Positions 22,952 to 33,483 of a stretch of DNA of 64,000 bases are shown here, piece by piece (position 1 is the stretch's first letter; each line of letters opens with the position of its first letter). A model generated the notes under the pieces. That model made no database searches. It saw only the letters and a list, made by a program, of their open reading frames with translations, and was not told where the DNA came from. Source of the stretch: Stomorhina lunata (taxonomy: Eukaryota; Arthropoda; Insecta; Diptera; Rhiniidae). The position numbers and the translations under genes are program-made. Location of the stretch: assembly GCA_933228675.1 (NCBI GenBank), contig OW121740.1, positions 4,074,001-4,138,000 on the forward strand, written 5' to 3'.

Positions 22952-24108
22952 AATCATTTCTCTTGATACCTTATTTAATTTTCGTTTGCTTTATCATGAA
23001 GTTTAATTTTCTGTACTGGTAAGTAAGGGAAGGGCATGACTGCTCAAAGTTCCATTGAGGTCTAGATAGAATAAAATTGAAGAATAGAAATTTGCTGCTC
23101 GTTATCAAAAGTTTCATGTCGTTCCAAACCACCAACAGCCAATATCGTCATTCCCTACCCTTGCCCTCTCTAACAGGATACAAAATGCAAATTCAAATAT
23201 TGTAACAATTTAGTGTAGATTTTAACTTTGCTTTTATATTTCGTTTCGCAAAAAATCGAAAATGTACATGTTTTGAATCACAAATTGCTATGACGGTAAA
23301 ATGTGTGTAACTTAATTTTTTTCGAACTTTAGTTTTCTTTTTTTTTAACAATTTACTGCAGTTTTTTAACATTTCGCTGCTGTTTTTCATTTTGACATTC
23401 TCTAGATCGTTATAAAACATTTATAGTTATGGTTATTTTCTAAAGTATTTGTAAAATTCGATTATTAGTGGATTAATTTTGTACATTTTTCTAACAATCA
23501 AATTAAATTACTTTCTAGGGGAGGGGAGTTGGAAGAAGAAAACAAAACGCTTAGATATTAAAGATTAGAAAGTTAAATTAGAAAACTTATATTGAAATGG
23601 TATGTTTTTCTTTTAAAAGTAGATTTAATATAAATTCTAAGGGTTTGTTAGTATAATTGAACTTCTAGGAAGACTAAAAAAAATAACTTTAATTTATTTC
23701 AAGTTCTAAAAAATCTACAAAAAATTAAGGCAAATGTAAAAAAAAACTGTTAGTCAAGAGTTTTTTTTAAACTAAAATTTTATATTGAAACAAAAGAATT
23801 TTCTTAGAAATGAAAACAGAAAATTTAATTCATTTAAAATTTTGTTGATTAAGTTTTTTTTTTATAAAAGGTTATTTGATAAAAAAATTTGATTTTGAAG
23901 AAAATTCAATTTTAATAAGAAAATTCAAAACTAATAAGAGTGTTTTACTAGGCTATGTCGTTTCTTATAAATACAAAATAAAATTCTATTAAATTTAAAA
24001 ACCTATCTCATATATCTCCTAGGAAACAGCAGTGTTCATAAATTTTTTAGAATAAATTTGGTATAGTAGCTATTAAGGTTAACCATTTATAATGGGTATT
24101 ACATAAGG
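22952..24108. other. AT-rich stretch, no gene seen
   Basis: A 75-codon minus-strand frame at 23193-23420 lacks any support. No other structure is noted. Confidence 0.5.
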
Positions 24109-24198
24109 GCAAATCCGAAAAACCTTAAACCAAGGACAAAATTTTACATATGGGCAAATCCGAAAAACCTTAAAGCAAGGACAAAATTTTAAAACTGT
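24109..24198 (+). repeat. 45-bp tandem duplication
   Basis: GGGCAAATCCGAAAAACCTT followed by AAACCAAGGACAAAATTTTA occurs twice in direct succession, with one base difference in the compared part. Confidence 0.85.
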
Positions 24199-24483
24199 CA
24201 AAATCGCTTATTTGTATTTATGGAAAAATTTACCATATATTTGAGCCCTTAGAATATATAATGGATATAATTTTTGATTCTTTATTTGCACCCATCTCGA
24301 ATTTTTATACATTTTCTAAAATAAGAAAAAAAAGTTTATAAAAATCGCCAAAACATCCATTTAGGTATCAAGTTTCAGTAGGGGCTCAAAGTCTTCTTAA
24401 TTTTATATAATTAGATGTAAACGACCTCATCAAAAGTTATTGGAGTGATAAAAATAACGTCAAGTAAAAATGGGCTCTCAGTG

Positions 24484-25429
24484 TGTAGCGTCCGTCACAG
24501 AAATAAAGGTTTTTTTTAATTCGACTCGTGCAGTTTTTCTTTTTTCTCCCATTTAAACATGGTTTGTAAAGAGAACGTATAGTATGCTTTACATTAGGCT
24601 AAAAATATCTAGGAGCTTATATAGAATTTTAAAAAATAATATGTAAAGGAAAGTGTGTGTGTAGCGTCCGTCACAGTATATATTTATTACAAAATAATGT
24701 TTATTAAATACAAAATTTACGAAGACGTGTCTGTCTTTTTCATAAAGCACTGTCTATATCCACAGATTAAATTTAAGATATTAAGTGTTAAAAAAAATAT
24801 AAAGTGGAAAATATAAATTAGACAGGGACCGTAACTGTTATAACTTTTATCGTAAAAGTCAGAAAATAAAAGTTATCTTTTGACTTTTATTTTTTCGAGC
24901 AGAAATAAAAGTTATTTTTTAAATTTTATTTTTTCGATAAAAAATAACAGTTGTTTTTGACTTTTATTTTCTCAACAGTTGTTTTTGACTGTTATTTTTT
25001 CGAGCAAAAATAACAGTTATTTTTGACTTTTATCTTTTCAAGCAAGAATAAAAGTTATTTTATGATTTTTATTTTTTCGAGCAAAAATAAAAGTTAGTTT
25101 TTGACTTTTATTTTTTCGAGCAGAAATAAAAGTTATTTTTGTTTCAAATTATGATTTATTGAAAATTTTTTCAAACAAAGACAATTTTTCAGTGAAAATA
25201 ATTAACATATGCTCAAAAATTAATGGAGTTGAGTTTTGTAATCATAATTGGGGTTGGAAACACAAAAATAACTTATTTCTGCTCGAAAAAATAAAAGTCA
25301 AAAAATAACTTTTATTTCTGCTCGAAAAAAAAGAATAATAAATTTTAATAATAAAATGAAAATCGTCCATCATGTCGCTTAAGCCCTTTTGGCGGTTATG
25401 CTTCCATTTTTTTGTCGCGTCCGTCACAG
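24484..25429 (+). repeat. Three direct copies of GCGTCCGTCACAG
   Basis: The 13-mer occurs at about 24488-24500, 24664-24676 and 25417-25429, the first two preceded by GTGTGTA. Flanking sequence otherwise differs. I read these as conserved ends or internal sites of one or more old mobile elements, not identified. Confidence 0.6.
24838..25335. repeat. Palindromic satellite H (~38-bp unit) with inverted outlier
   Basis: About six to seven imperfect copies (24838-25140) contain GACTTTTATTTTTTCGAGCA then GAAATAAAAGTTATTTTT. Each is nearly self-complementary around ATAAAAGT/ACTTTTAT. After a ~120-bp gap, 25258-25335 carries the complement (TTATTTCTGCTCGAAAAAAT), so the two parts can form a large hairpin. 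Confidence 0.8.
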
Positions 25430-25430
25430 C

Positions 25431-25651
25431 ACTTTAAAAGCGAATATCTTTTTGCTCCAAAAGAAGTATGTAAATTAACAAATGCCATTCGATAGCACAA
25501 TCGATGGGCTAATATCCGTGGAAAGCTATCTAGTGTACAACGACAATGGGATACATTTAAGTACAACAAAATCTGTACAAATGTATCGTCCATCACGCAG
25601 GATTTGCCCATATTTATCAGGTATTTCAAATTTGTATTTATAAGTCACTGC
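25431..25651 (+). pseudogene. Possible decayed coding segment, family unknown
   Basis: Starting at CACTTTAAAAGCGAATAT, one plus-strand frame runs about 73 codons with a single internal TAG before a TGA. Its composition is less A/T-rich than its neighbours and its residues are mixed (e.g. RWANIRGKLSSVQRQWDTF). It follows the third GCGTCCGTCACAG copy directly. I do not recognise the protein; it may be a mobile-element relic or chance. Confidence 0.25.
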
Positions 25652-26059
25652 TGAATCTAAATAAAGTAAATCAATTTTTGGAGCGGATTACAACTGGTAT
25701 TGGGAAATGGATTACTTCAATAGCATTAAAGTGGAATCAGCAGCCGCACAGTGGTTTGAAACCTAAAAAAATGGTAATAAATTTGTATATTCTAAACTGT
25801 TAGTGTAACGATATTAAATCCATATTTTTTTTTTTTTTGGAAAATACTGATATATAGCCAACAGTTTAGAAAATAAAATAATGAAAACCGTTTTTTTATA
25901 TCTTGAATCGTTTATTGTTGAAAAATTTCCAAAATCAAATATTTTTCGTTGATCGAAAAAAGTGATTTTTTTCTCAAAAAGATGGTATCAATTTTTTACT
26001 TTTTACAAAGAAGTTTTTTTATCAAAAGTTAATGTTTTATTATATATTCATAGAGAATA
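25652..26059. other. AT-rich interval
   Basis: No gene is seen. CACAGTGGTTTGAAACC (about 25748) resembles a Transib-type terminus, but no partner end was found. Confidence 0.35.
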
Positions 26060-26830
26060 GGGTTCTTAGATGATTTTAAACTAAAATTCAAGTCAGTGTA
26101 AAATTCCCTTTACGTACAACATTGAACGAAATTTGTCTAGTTTTTAAAAAAATTGTTGTGTTTTCGAACATATAGAAAAAAAGTCAATACAATTTTGCAA
26201 CTTTCTGAAATGCAGTTCTATAGTCCCATATATTCTCATTAGATTTCAAAATAAAAAGCAGCGAGAGTTTATAAACAAATCCAAAAAATTGAATTTTATA
26301 AAAAATCGAAAATTTCTATATACCAAAATTTTAGTTGCACAAAAAGATCAATGGAACTTCCTTTTCTAAAATTTTTGAAATTGTTTTACATAAACAATAA
26401 AATAAACTTTATAACTGCAAAAATATATTGATGTACCTGGTACAGTTTTTAAGACCTCTAAAGTCAAATTTTGCAAAAATTACACTTTTTAGTTGTTTTC
26501 GTAGACTTTTCTCAAAAATTTTCAAAAACTTCAGAAAAGGAAAAACAATTTAACTTTTTTTTTAGAATTTTGGTATATAGAAATTTTCCATTTTTCATAA
26601 AATTCGATTTTCTTTATTCGTTTATAAATTCGTGCTACTTTTTATTTTTGAAATCTTATGATAATATATGGAACTGCATTCCAGAAAGTTGCAAAATCGG
26701 ATTGACTTTTTTGTTATATGTTCGACAGCACAAACATTTTTTTAAAAAATAGTAAAATTTCGTTGAATGCTGTATGTAAAGGGAATGTTGCACTGACTTG
26801 AATTTTGGTTTAAAATCATTTTAGAACCCC
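26060..26830. mobile_element. Large foldback element, ~770 bp
   Basis: The left arm begins GGGTTCTTAGATGATTTTAA and the right arm ends with its complement (TTAAAATCATTTTAGAACCC). The arms remain complementary for ~320 bp; for example GTCAGTGTAAAATTCCCTTT near 26092 mirrors AAAGGGAATGTTGCACTGAC near 26778. The spacer is about 26390-26500. Many substitutions make it old. A 93-codon frame (26471-26752) lies in the right arm and is not credible as a gene. Confidence 0.8.
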
Positions 26831-28105
26831 TTGAATTAGTTTAATAAAAATTTTAACTATTAAATACAAAATTGTATGCATTTCTCTATTAAATTTCCCA
26901 TACAAGTTCAAAAGTTCATTCAAGTGCATTTATTCGTAGTTGCAAATACGTGTATGTGTATCCACGTGTCCGTGCTCTTGTACCCAATAGATTTATGTCC
27001 TAGAATGTGTGAGTGTGTGTTTTTCAAGTTTTATGTCATTGTATTAGAGTCATGCAAATAAACAAATTATGGTTTTTATATTTATGTAGAGCTTTGTGGA
27101 ACTTTCGAGTGCATACACACATGCAGACAAGTATTGAGGTCCTTTTTAAGCTTCAACATACATCATCGTTTTAAGGTTTCTCTTGTTGTTTTTTGAGCAA
27201 TACAATTGAGTTTTTTTTTTTTTTTTGAAAAAAGTTCAGAACAACTGAGCTCATGTGTGCGTGACAAATGCATCACGTGACTAATGCAAGTTCGTTCGCA
27301 GAGTCACTGTGTTTCTTTTTTTTTAGTTCTTTTTTCTTCTTTCACTTGCATTCTATTGTTGCATATTCATTGTATATCTTTAAATTTGTTCTTTCTTTTT
27401 AGATTTCTAAAGTTCACAGTTGGGTGCTTGGCTTTGCTTTAAGGCGGCCAAATGTTTGGTGTTTGAATACTTAATAAACGCACTTGCTTTGCTTTGCTAA
27501 ATTTTAAATTATTTTTATTTTTTTTTTCTAAAAAAAACTTTTGAGTTTTTCTTATTTTCTCTATATTTATGGCAGTTGTTTGGATTTGGATGTGCACACA
27601 AAAACGAACCATTGTGTAAAGAATAACAAATTAAAAAAACTTCTTTGGCAAAACTTAACTATAATAAGCCAGTGGTACAGTGCAACACATGCAACACAAA
27701 TACAATAATATATTTTCTTACAAATAAAAAATTAACACAATGTTTTTCATTTCCTCCACTGTGTCTCTACTTTCAAAAATTTTGCAAGAATTTAAAGTGC
27801 ATAAACAAGTTCACTACAGGGATTTTAATGTGTCATTAAAACAATTAAATAACAATGAAAAAAAACTGTTGTACTAGCAACAGCAAAGGCTGGCAACACC
27901 TTTATGCCACCTAAAGTGGCAAGTTGTTGTTGTGTTGTAAATAAACTTGTTACCTTTGTTTACTTTTAATGTTTTTCCATTGTTTTGTTTTCATTAAAGT
28001 TTTAATTTGGCATGATATGGAATTTTAATTGGGGACAGAAGAAAAAATATGAGAACAGTTTTTAAAGAAACAAAAGATTTGGCATAAAAATAAAATACAC
28101 TGGCA
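26831..28105. other. AT-rich stretch, no gene supported
   Basis: Short frames at 26876-27061 and 27645-27839 show no domains. T-runs lie near 27207-27226 and 27513-27528. Confidence 0.5.
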
Positions 28106-29860
28106 AAATGGGAAATTTAAAATAAAAATTGTTTATATACAAAATTGTTAAAGACAATTTTTTATATAAAAATTTTTTAAATAAAATTTTTCATATAAAA
28201 ATTTTTTCATATATATATTTTTATTAAAATATTTCTCACATACAAATTTTTCATATATATTTTTATAGAAAATTTTTCATATAAACTTTTTATGGAAAAT
28301 TTTTAATTTTTTATAGAAATTTTTCGTATACAAATTTTTCATAGAAAATTTTTTATTTAAAAATTTTTTATAAAAAATTTCTCATATAAAAATTTTTTAT
28401 AGAAAATTTCTCATATAAAAAAATTTTTTATAGAAAATTTTTCGTATAAAAATTTTTTATAGAAAATTTTTCGTATGAAAATTTTTTATAGAAAATTCTT
28501 CATATAAAAATCTTTAAAAGAAGATTTTTCATATACAATTTTTTTATAGAAAATGTTTTATATAAAAATTGTTTATAGAAAATTTTTCATATAAAAATTT
28601 TTTATGGAAAATTTTTAATAGAAAATTTTTCATAGAAAAATTTTTTATAGAAAATTTTTCGTATAAAAATTTTTTATAGAAAATTTTTCATATAAAAATT
28701 TTTTTTAGAAAATTTTTCATATAAAAATTTTTTATAGAAAATTTTTCATATAAAAATTTTTTATAGAAAATTTTTCATATAAAAATTTTTTATAGAAAAT
28801 TTTTCATATAAAAATTTTTTTTAGAAAATTTTTCATATAAAATTTTTCATACAAAATTTCTTTAAAGCAACTTTTTCATAGAAAAAATATTTTATTGACA
28901 ATTTTTTATATACAATTTTTTTATAGAAAATTTTTTAATACATTTTTATTTAGAAAATTTTTTATAGAAATTTTTCATATTTTTTATAGAAAACTTTTGA
29001 TATAAAAATTTTTTATAGAAAATTTTTCATATAAAATTTTTTTTAAGAAAATTTTTCATATAAAAATGTTTATAGAAAATTTTTCATATATAAAAAATAA
29101 AAAAAATGTTTCATATAAAATTTTTCACATAAAAATTTCTTATAAAAAATTTTTATTATTAAAATTTTTTACAGAAAATTTTTCATATAAAAATATTTTG
29201 TAGATTATTTTTTTTTAAAGAAAATTTTTCACATAAAATTACTTATTAAAAATTTTTCATATTAAAATTTTTTATAGAAAATTTTTCATATAAAAATTTT
29301 TATAGAAAATTTTTCATAAACAAATTTTTAAAGAAAATTTTTTATATAAACATTTAAAAAAAAAAAATATAGAAAATTTATCACATACAAATTTCTTATT
29401 AAAAATTTTTCGTGTTAATATTTTTTATAGAAAATTTTACATATAGAAATTTCTTATAGAATATCTTTTATATACTAATTTTGTATAGAAAATTTTTCAT
29501 AAAAAATTTTTTATAGAAAATTTTTCATATAAAAACTTTTGTAGAAAATTTTTCATAAAAAAATTTTTAATAGAAAATTTTTCTTAAAAATTTTTACATA
29601 AGTTTATCGTAAAAAAATTTTTTATAGAAAATTTTTCATATAAACATTTTTTATAGAAAATTTTCATATAAACATTTTTTATTGAAAATTTTTCATATAC
29701 AAATTTTTTATACAAAAATTTTTGACAGAAAATATGCAAATTTTTCATTTGAAAACTTTTTGTAAGAAATTATTAATTTTTTACAAAAAATTTTTCATAT
29801 ACAATTTTTTTTCAAAAAATTTTTGTATGAAAATTTCTTAAAGAAATTTTTCACATATGA
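28106..29860 (+). repeat. Minisatellite C, first block (29-bp unit)
   Basis: About 60 imperfect copies of a unit joining TTTTTTATAGAAAATTTTT and CATATAAAAA. The best copies are at about 28620-28830. It shares the ATAGAAAATTTTT core with arrays B, D, E, F and G but has its own CATATAAAAA linker. Confidence 0.92.
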
Positions 29861-30830
29861 ACAATTTTTTTCTGAATTGTTGTCGATAAATAACGTCTCA
29901 ATATAAAATTTGGTGACCACTTTTGTTATTCTATAGAAAAATGGGCGACAACTTAAGTTTCTATAAAAGAGTGATACAAATAACATTTTCAACTAAAATT
30001 TTTTCTTGAGTGTTTTTGGTATTTATTTGTTACATTCATCAACAAAAAACCTTTGTTTAAAAATTTCCTTAATTTTGTTAATTCTTTTTTGTCTTTTGTT
30101 TTAATATTTACACAAAAAATCAACTTCATCATCCTTTTTGATGTTTTTCCGTTTCCTTTTTTATTGTTTTGCTTTATTATTGTATTTATGGGTAAATATA
30201 TCCTTAAAAACTCCAGAATTTATGTTTTTTTTGGTAACCATATTAACGCTTTGCAAAGCAGCTTAGCAAAAATGGCTTCCAGAGGAAAACAGGAAAAAAC
30301 AGACTCATTCAAACTAAACCATAATTTGGACAAAAAAACGGAAAACCCAAATTTGTAAATACACTCCCTTTTTTGGGTAAATAATTTTAAAATTGGAAGA
30401 CCAAACCGAAAGACAAAAAAGGAGTAAATAATAAATTATAAAGGTTTGTGTTTATTTAACTTTGTTTGTTAAAAAATATTCCATAAACTTAAATCTATAG
30501 GCGTTTGTTTATTTTATAAACTAAACATTTCGAAAACATAATTTCACAAATATGTTTCCTAAAAATTCTTCAAAAAATTCTATTAAAACTAAGCCGAATA
30601 TCAAATCAATTTAAAAAGGTAAATAAGTTCGTATTGTTAAAGTTATTTTTGGGTTTCTGCCTTTATTATCCTTTACAGTTATTTTGTGACAAATTTGTGT
30701 GAGATATTTGTTTATGTTTTTTTTTGATAAAAAGGTATCGATATTTGACTTTAATAGAGAAGAGTTACAGATTAAAAAAAATAATATCAAAAACATTTGT
30801 CTTCTATAGACATTTTTTACAGAGTTATTT
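29861..30830. other. Non-satellite interval between the two C blocks
   Basis: This is ~970 bp of AT-rich unique sequence. A 101-codon plus-strand frame (30053-30358) has a hydrophobic T-rich first half and a K/N-rich second half with no recognisable domain; I do not call it a gene. Confidence 0.4.
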
Positions 30831-32610
30831 TCTTATAAAATATTTTTCTGAAAATTTTTCATATAAAATTTTTTATTTAAAATTTTTCATAAGAACATTT
30901 TTTATAGAAAATTTTTCATATCACAATTTTTTATAAAAAATTTTTCATAAAAAAATTTTTTATAGAAAATTTTTCATATAAAAATTTTTTATAGAAAATT
31001 TTTCATTTAATAATTTTTTTTTTAAAATCTTTCATATAAAAATTTTTTATAGAAAATTTTTCATATAAAAATTTTTTATAGAGAATTTTCCAATAAAAAT
31101 TTTTTATAGAAAATTTTTCATATAAAAATTTTTATAGAAAATTTTTCATATACAAATTTTTTATAGAAAATTTTTCATATAAAAATTTTTTATAGAAAAT
31201 TTTTCATATAAAAATTTTTATAGAAAATTTTTCATATACAAATTTTTTATAGAAAATTTTTCATATAAAAATTTTTTATAGAAAATTTTTCATATAAAAA
31301 TTTTTTATAGAAAATTTTTCATATAAAAATTTTTTATAGAAAATTTTTCATATAAAAATTTTTTATAGAAAATTTTTCATATAAAAATTTTTCATATAAA
31401 AATTTTTCATATAAAAATTTTTTATAGAAAATTTTTCATATAAAAATTTTTATAGAAAATTTTGCATATAAAAATCTTTTATAGAAAACTTTTCATATAA
31501 AAATTTTTTATAGAAAATTTTTTTATATAAAAATTTTTTATAGAAAATTATTCATATAAAAATTTTTATAGAAAATTTTTCATATACAAATTTTTTATAT
31601 AAAATTTTTCATATACAAATTTTTTATATAAAATTTTTCATATAAAAATTTTTTATAGAAAATTTTTCATATAAAAATTTTTTATAGAAAATTTCTCAAT
31701 AAAAATTTTTATAGAAAATTTTTCATATAAAAATTTTTTATAGAAAAATTTTATAAAAATTTTTATAGAAAATTTGCATATAAAAATTTTTTATAGAAAA
31801 CTTTTCATATAAAAATTTTTTATAGAAAATTTTTCATATAAAAATTTTTTATAGAAAATTTTTCATATAAAAATTTTTATACAAAATTATTCATATAAAA
31901 ATTTTTCATATACAAATTTTTTATATAAAATTTTTCATATACAAATTTTTTATATAAAATTTTTCATATAAAAGTTTTTTATAGAAAATTTTTCATATAA
32001 AAATTTTTTATAGAAAAGTTTTCTATAAACGAACATTTTCAATAGAGAATTTTTTATACAAACATTTTTTATCGAAAGTTTTTCAATAAGAATTTTTTAT
32101 AGAAAATTTTTCGTATAAAAACTATTTGTAGAAAATTGTTCACATAAAAGGTATTTGTTGAAAATCTTTCATATAAAAATTTTTTATGGAAAATTTTTCA
32201 TATAAAACTTTTTATTGAAATTTTTTGTAGAAAATTTTTCTCATAAAAATTTTTTCTTATAAAAATTTTTTATAGAAAATTTTCTATAAAAAATTTGTAT
32301 ATGAAAAATTTTCTACACAAAATTTTTTTATAAAAAGCTTTTATATGAAAAATTTTCTATAAAAATTTTTATATGAAAAATTGTCTTTATAGAACTTTTA
32401 TATGAAAAATTTTCTATCAAAAATTTTTCGATAAAAAATTTTTAAAAGAAAAATTTTCTATAAAAAATTTTTATAAGAAAAGTTTTCTATAAAAAATTTT
32501 TATATGAAAAATTTTCAATAACAAATTTTTATATGAGAAATTTTCTATGAAAAATTTTTAAATGAAAAATTTTTTATAAAAAATTTTTGTATGAAAAATT
32601 TTTTATTTGG
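30831..32610 (+). repeat. Minisatellite C, second block with internal inversion
   Basis: It has the same 29-bp unit as the first block and is very homogeneous between about 30950 and 31980. Around 32285 the strand sense flips: downstream copies read ATATGAAAAATTTTCTATAA, the reverse complement of the upstream form. Confidence 0.92.
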
Positions 32611-32642
32611 GTATTTATTATTAGAACTTTAGAATTAATTGA

Positions 32643-32801
32643 AAAATTAGGTTTAATCAGGCTTGAGTTCATTTAATTTTCAAATTATTAATTTTGAAAA
32701 TTAGAAAAGTAATTGTGGAGAAATTCCACAATTACTTTTCTAATTTTCAAAATTAATAATTTGAAAATTAAATGAACTCAAGCCTGATTAAACCTAATTT
32801 T
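32643..32801. repeat. Perfect 77-bp-arm hairpin within array C
   Basis: The left arm 32643-32719 (starting AAAATTAGGTTTAATCAGGC, ending AATTGTGGA) is the exact reverse complement of 32725-32801; the loop is GAAAT. I compared every base and found no mismatch. The arm sequence is not satellite. About 38 bp of further non-satellite DNA precede the left arm but none follows the right, which joins the array directly. Confidence 0.95.
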
Positions 32802-32985
32802 CCATGAAAAATTTTCTATAAAAAATGTTTGTATGAAAAATTTTCTATAGAAAATTTTCTATAAAAATTTTTATTTTTGATAGAAAATTTTTTATATAAA
32901 AATTTTTCTTATAGAATCTTTTCATATACACATTTTTTATAGAATCTTTTGAATGCATTTTTGATAGAAATGTTTCAGTAACAAT
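32802..32985 (-). repeat. Minisatellite C, terminal remnant
   Basis: The array continues in flipped sense (ATGAAAAATTTTCTATAA), reverts to plus sense near 32850-32880, then decays. Confidence 0.7.
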
Positions 32986-33264
32986 TTTTTAATTTTTTCC
33001 AAAGAAAAGTTCTGAAAATCTGAACTTTTCTATGGAACAGTTGGAGACATCTGAACTTTTTTATGTATAGAAATTTGGGCTACTTTTTTTTATTAAAAGT
33101 CGGCTACAACTTACGTTCTGAATTATATAGAAATTCAATTTTAGTTTTTATTATATACTCTTTGTGTGACTTGTGTTTCTGAATACATTTTAAGTAATTA
33201 AATATTAACGGTGGTGTGATGTATTGATGTTTAAAAACACATCACAACATAAATTGTTGAAAAT

Positions 33265-33483
33265 ATGGATGTACTAAAAATTCACACATGTGTAACATAT
33301 GTAGTCTTTACATATCTGCAATATTTATTGAAGGATCCACTTAACGCAAAAGGAAATACTATCGAGGCACTTAATTTAAAGACCATTGGTAATTGTTTAA
33401 ATATTCAGCTGAAATATTTATTACAAGTTTTTGCACAAAGACTTTCGAAGTTGTTGCATTCCAATGTCACCAAGAGTTATCAA
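33265..33483 (+). CDS. Candidate first coding exon of an unrecognised protein
   Basis: ATG at 33265 has A at -3 and G at +4 and is preceded by an in-frame TAA five codons upstream. It opens 73 codons that end exactly at a strong splice-donor match, CAA|GTAAGT (33481-33489). The stretch is visibly less A/T-rich than its neighbours and its residues are mixed (KDPLNAKGNTIEALNLKTIG, then LLQVFAQRLSKLLHSN), unlike the F/K/N/I strings of chance frames here. The donor leaves phase 0, compatible with the candidate last exon at 41509. I do not recognise the family; part looks like amphipathic helix. Chance occurrence remains possible. Confidence 0.4.

Noticed and set aside
25748..25764. CACAGTGGTTTGAAACC (and CACAGTGGGTTG near 35523) as Transib-type termini
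   Set aside because: Only the short heptamer fits; no matching opposite end, target duplication or transposase was seen.
26471..26752. 93-codon frame
   Set aside because: It lies largely in the right arm of the foldback at 26060-26830, is phenylalanine/lysine-rich and shows no domain.
30053..30358. 101-codon frame between C blocks
   Set aside because: Composition tracks T-rich then A-rich DNA; no domain or start context stands out.
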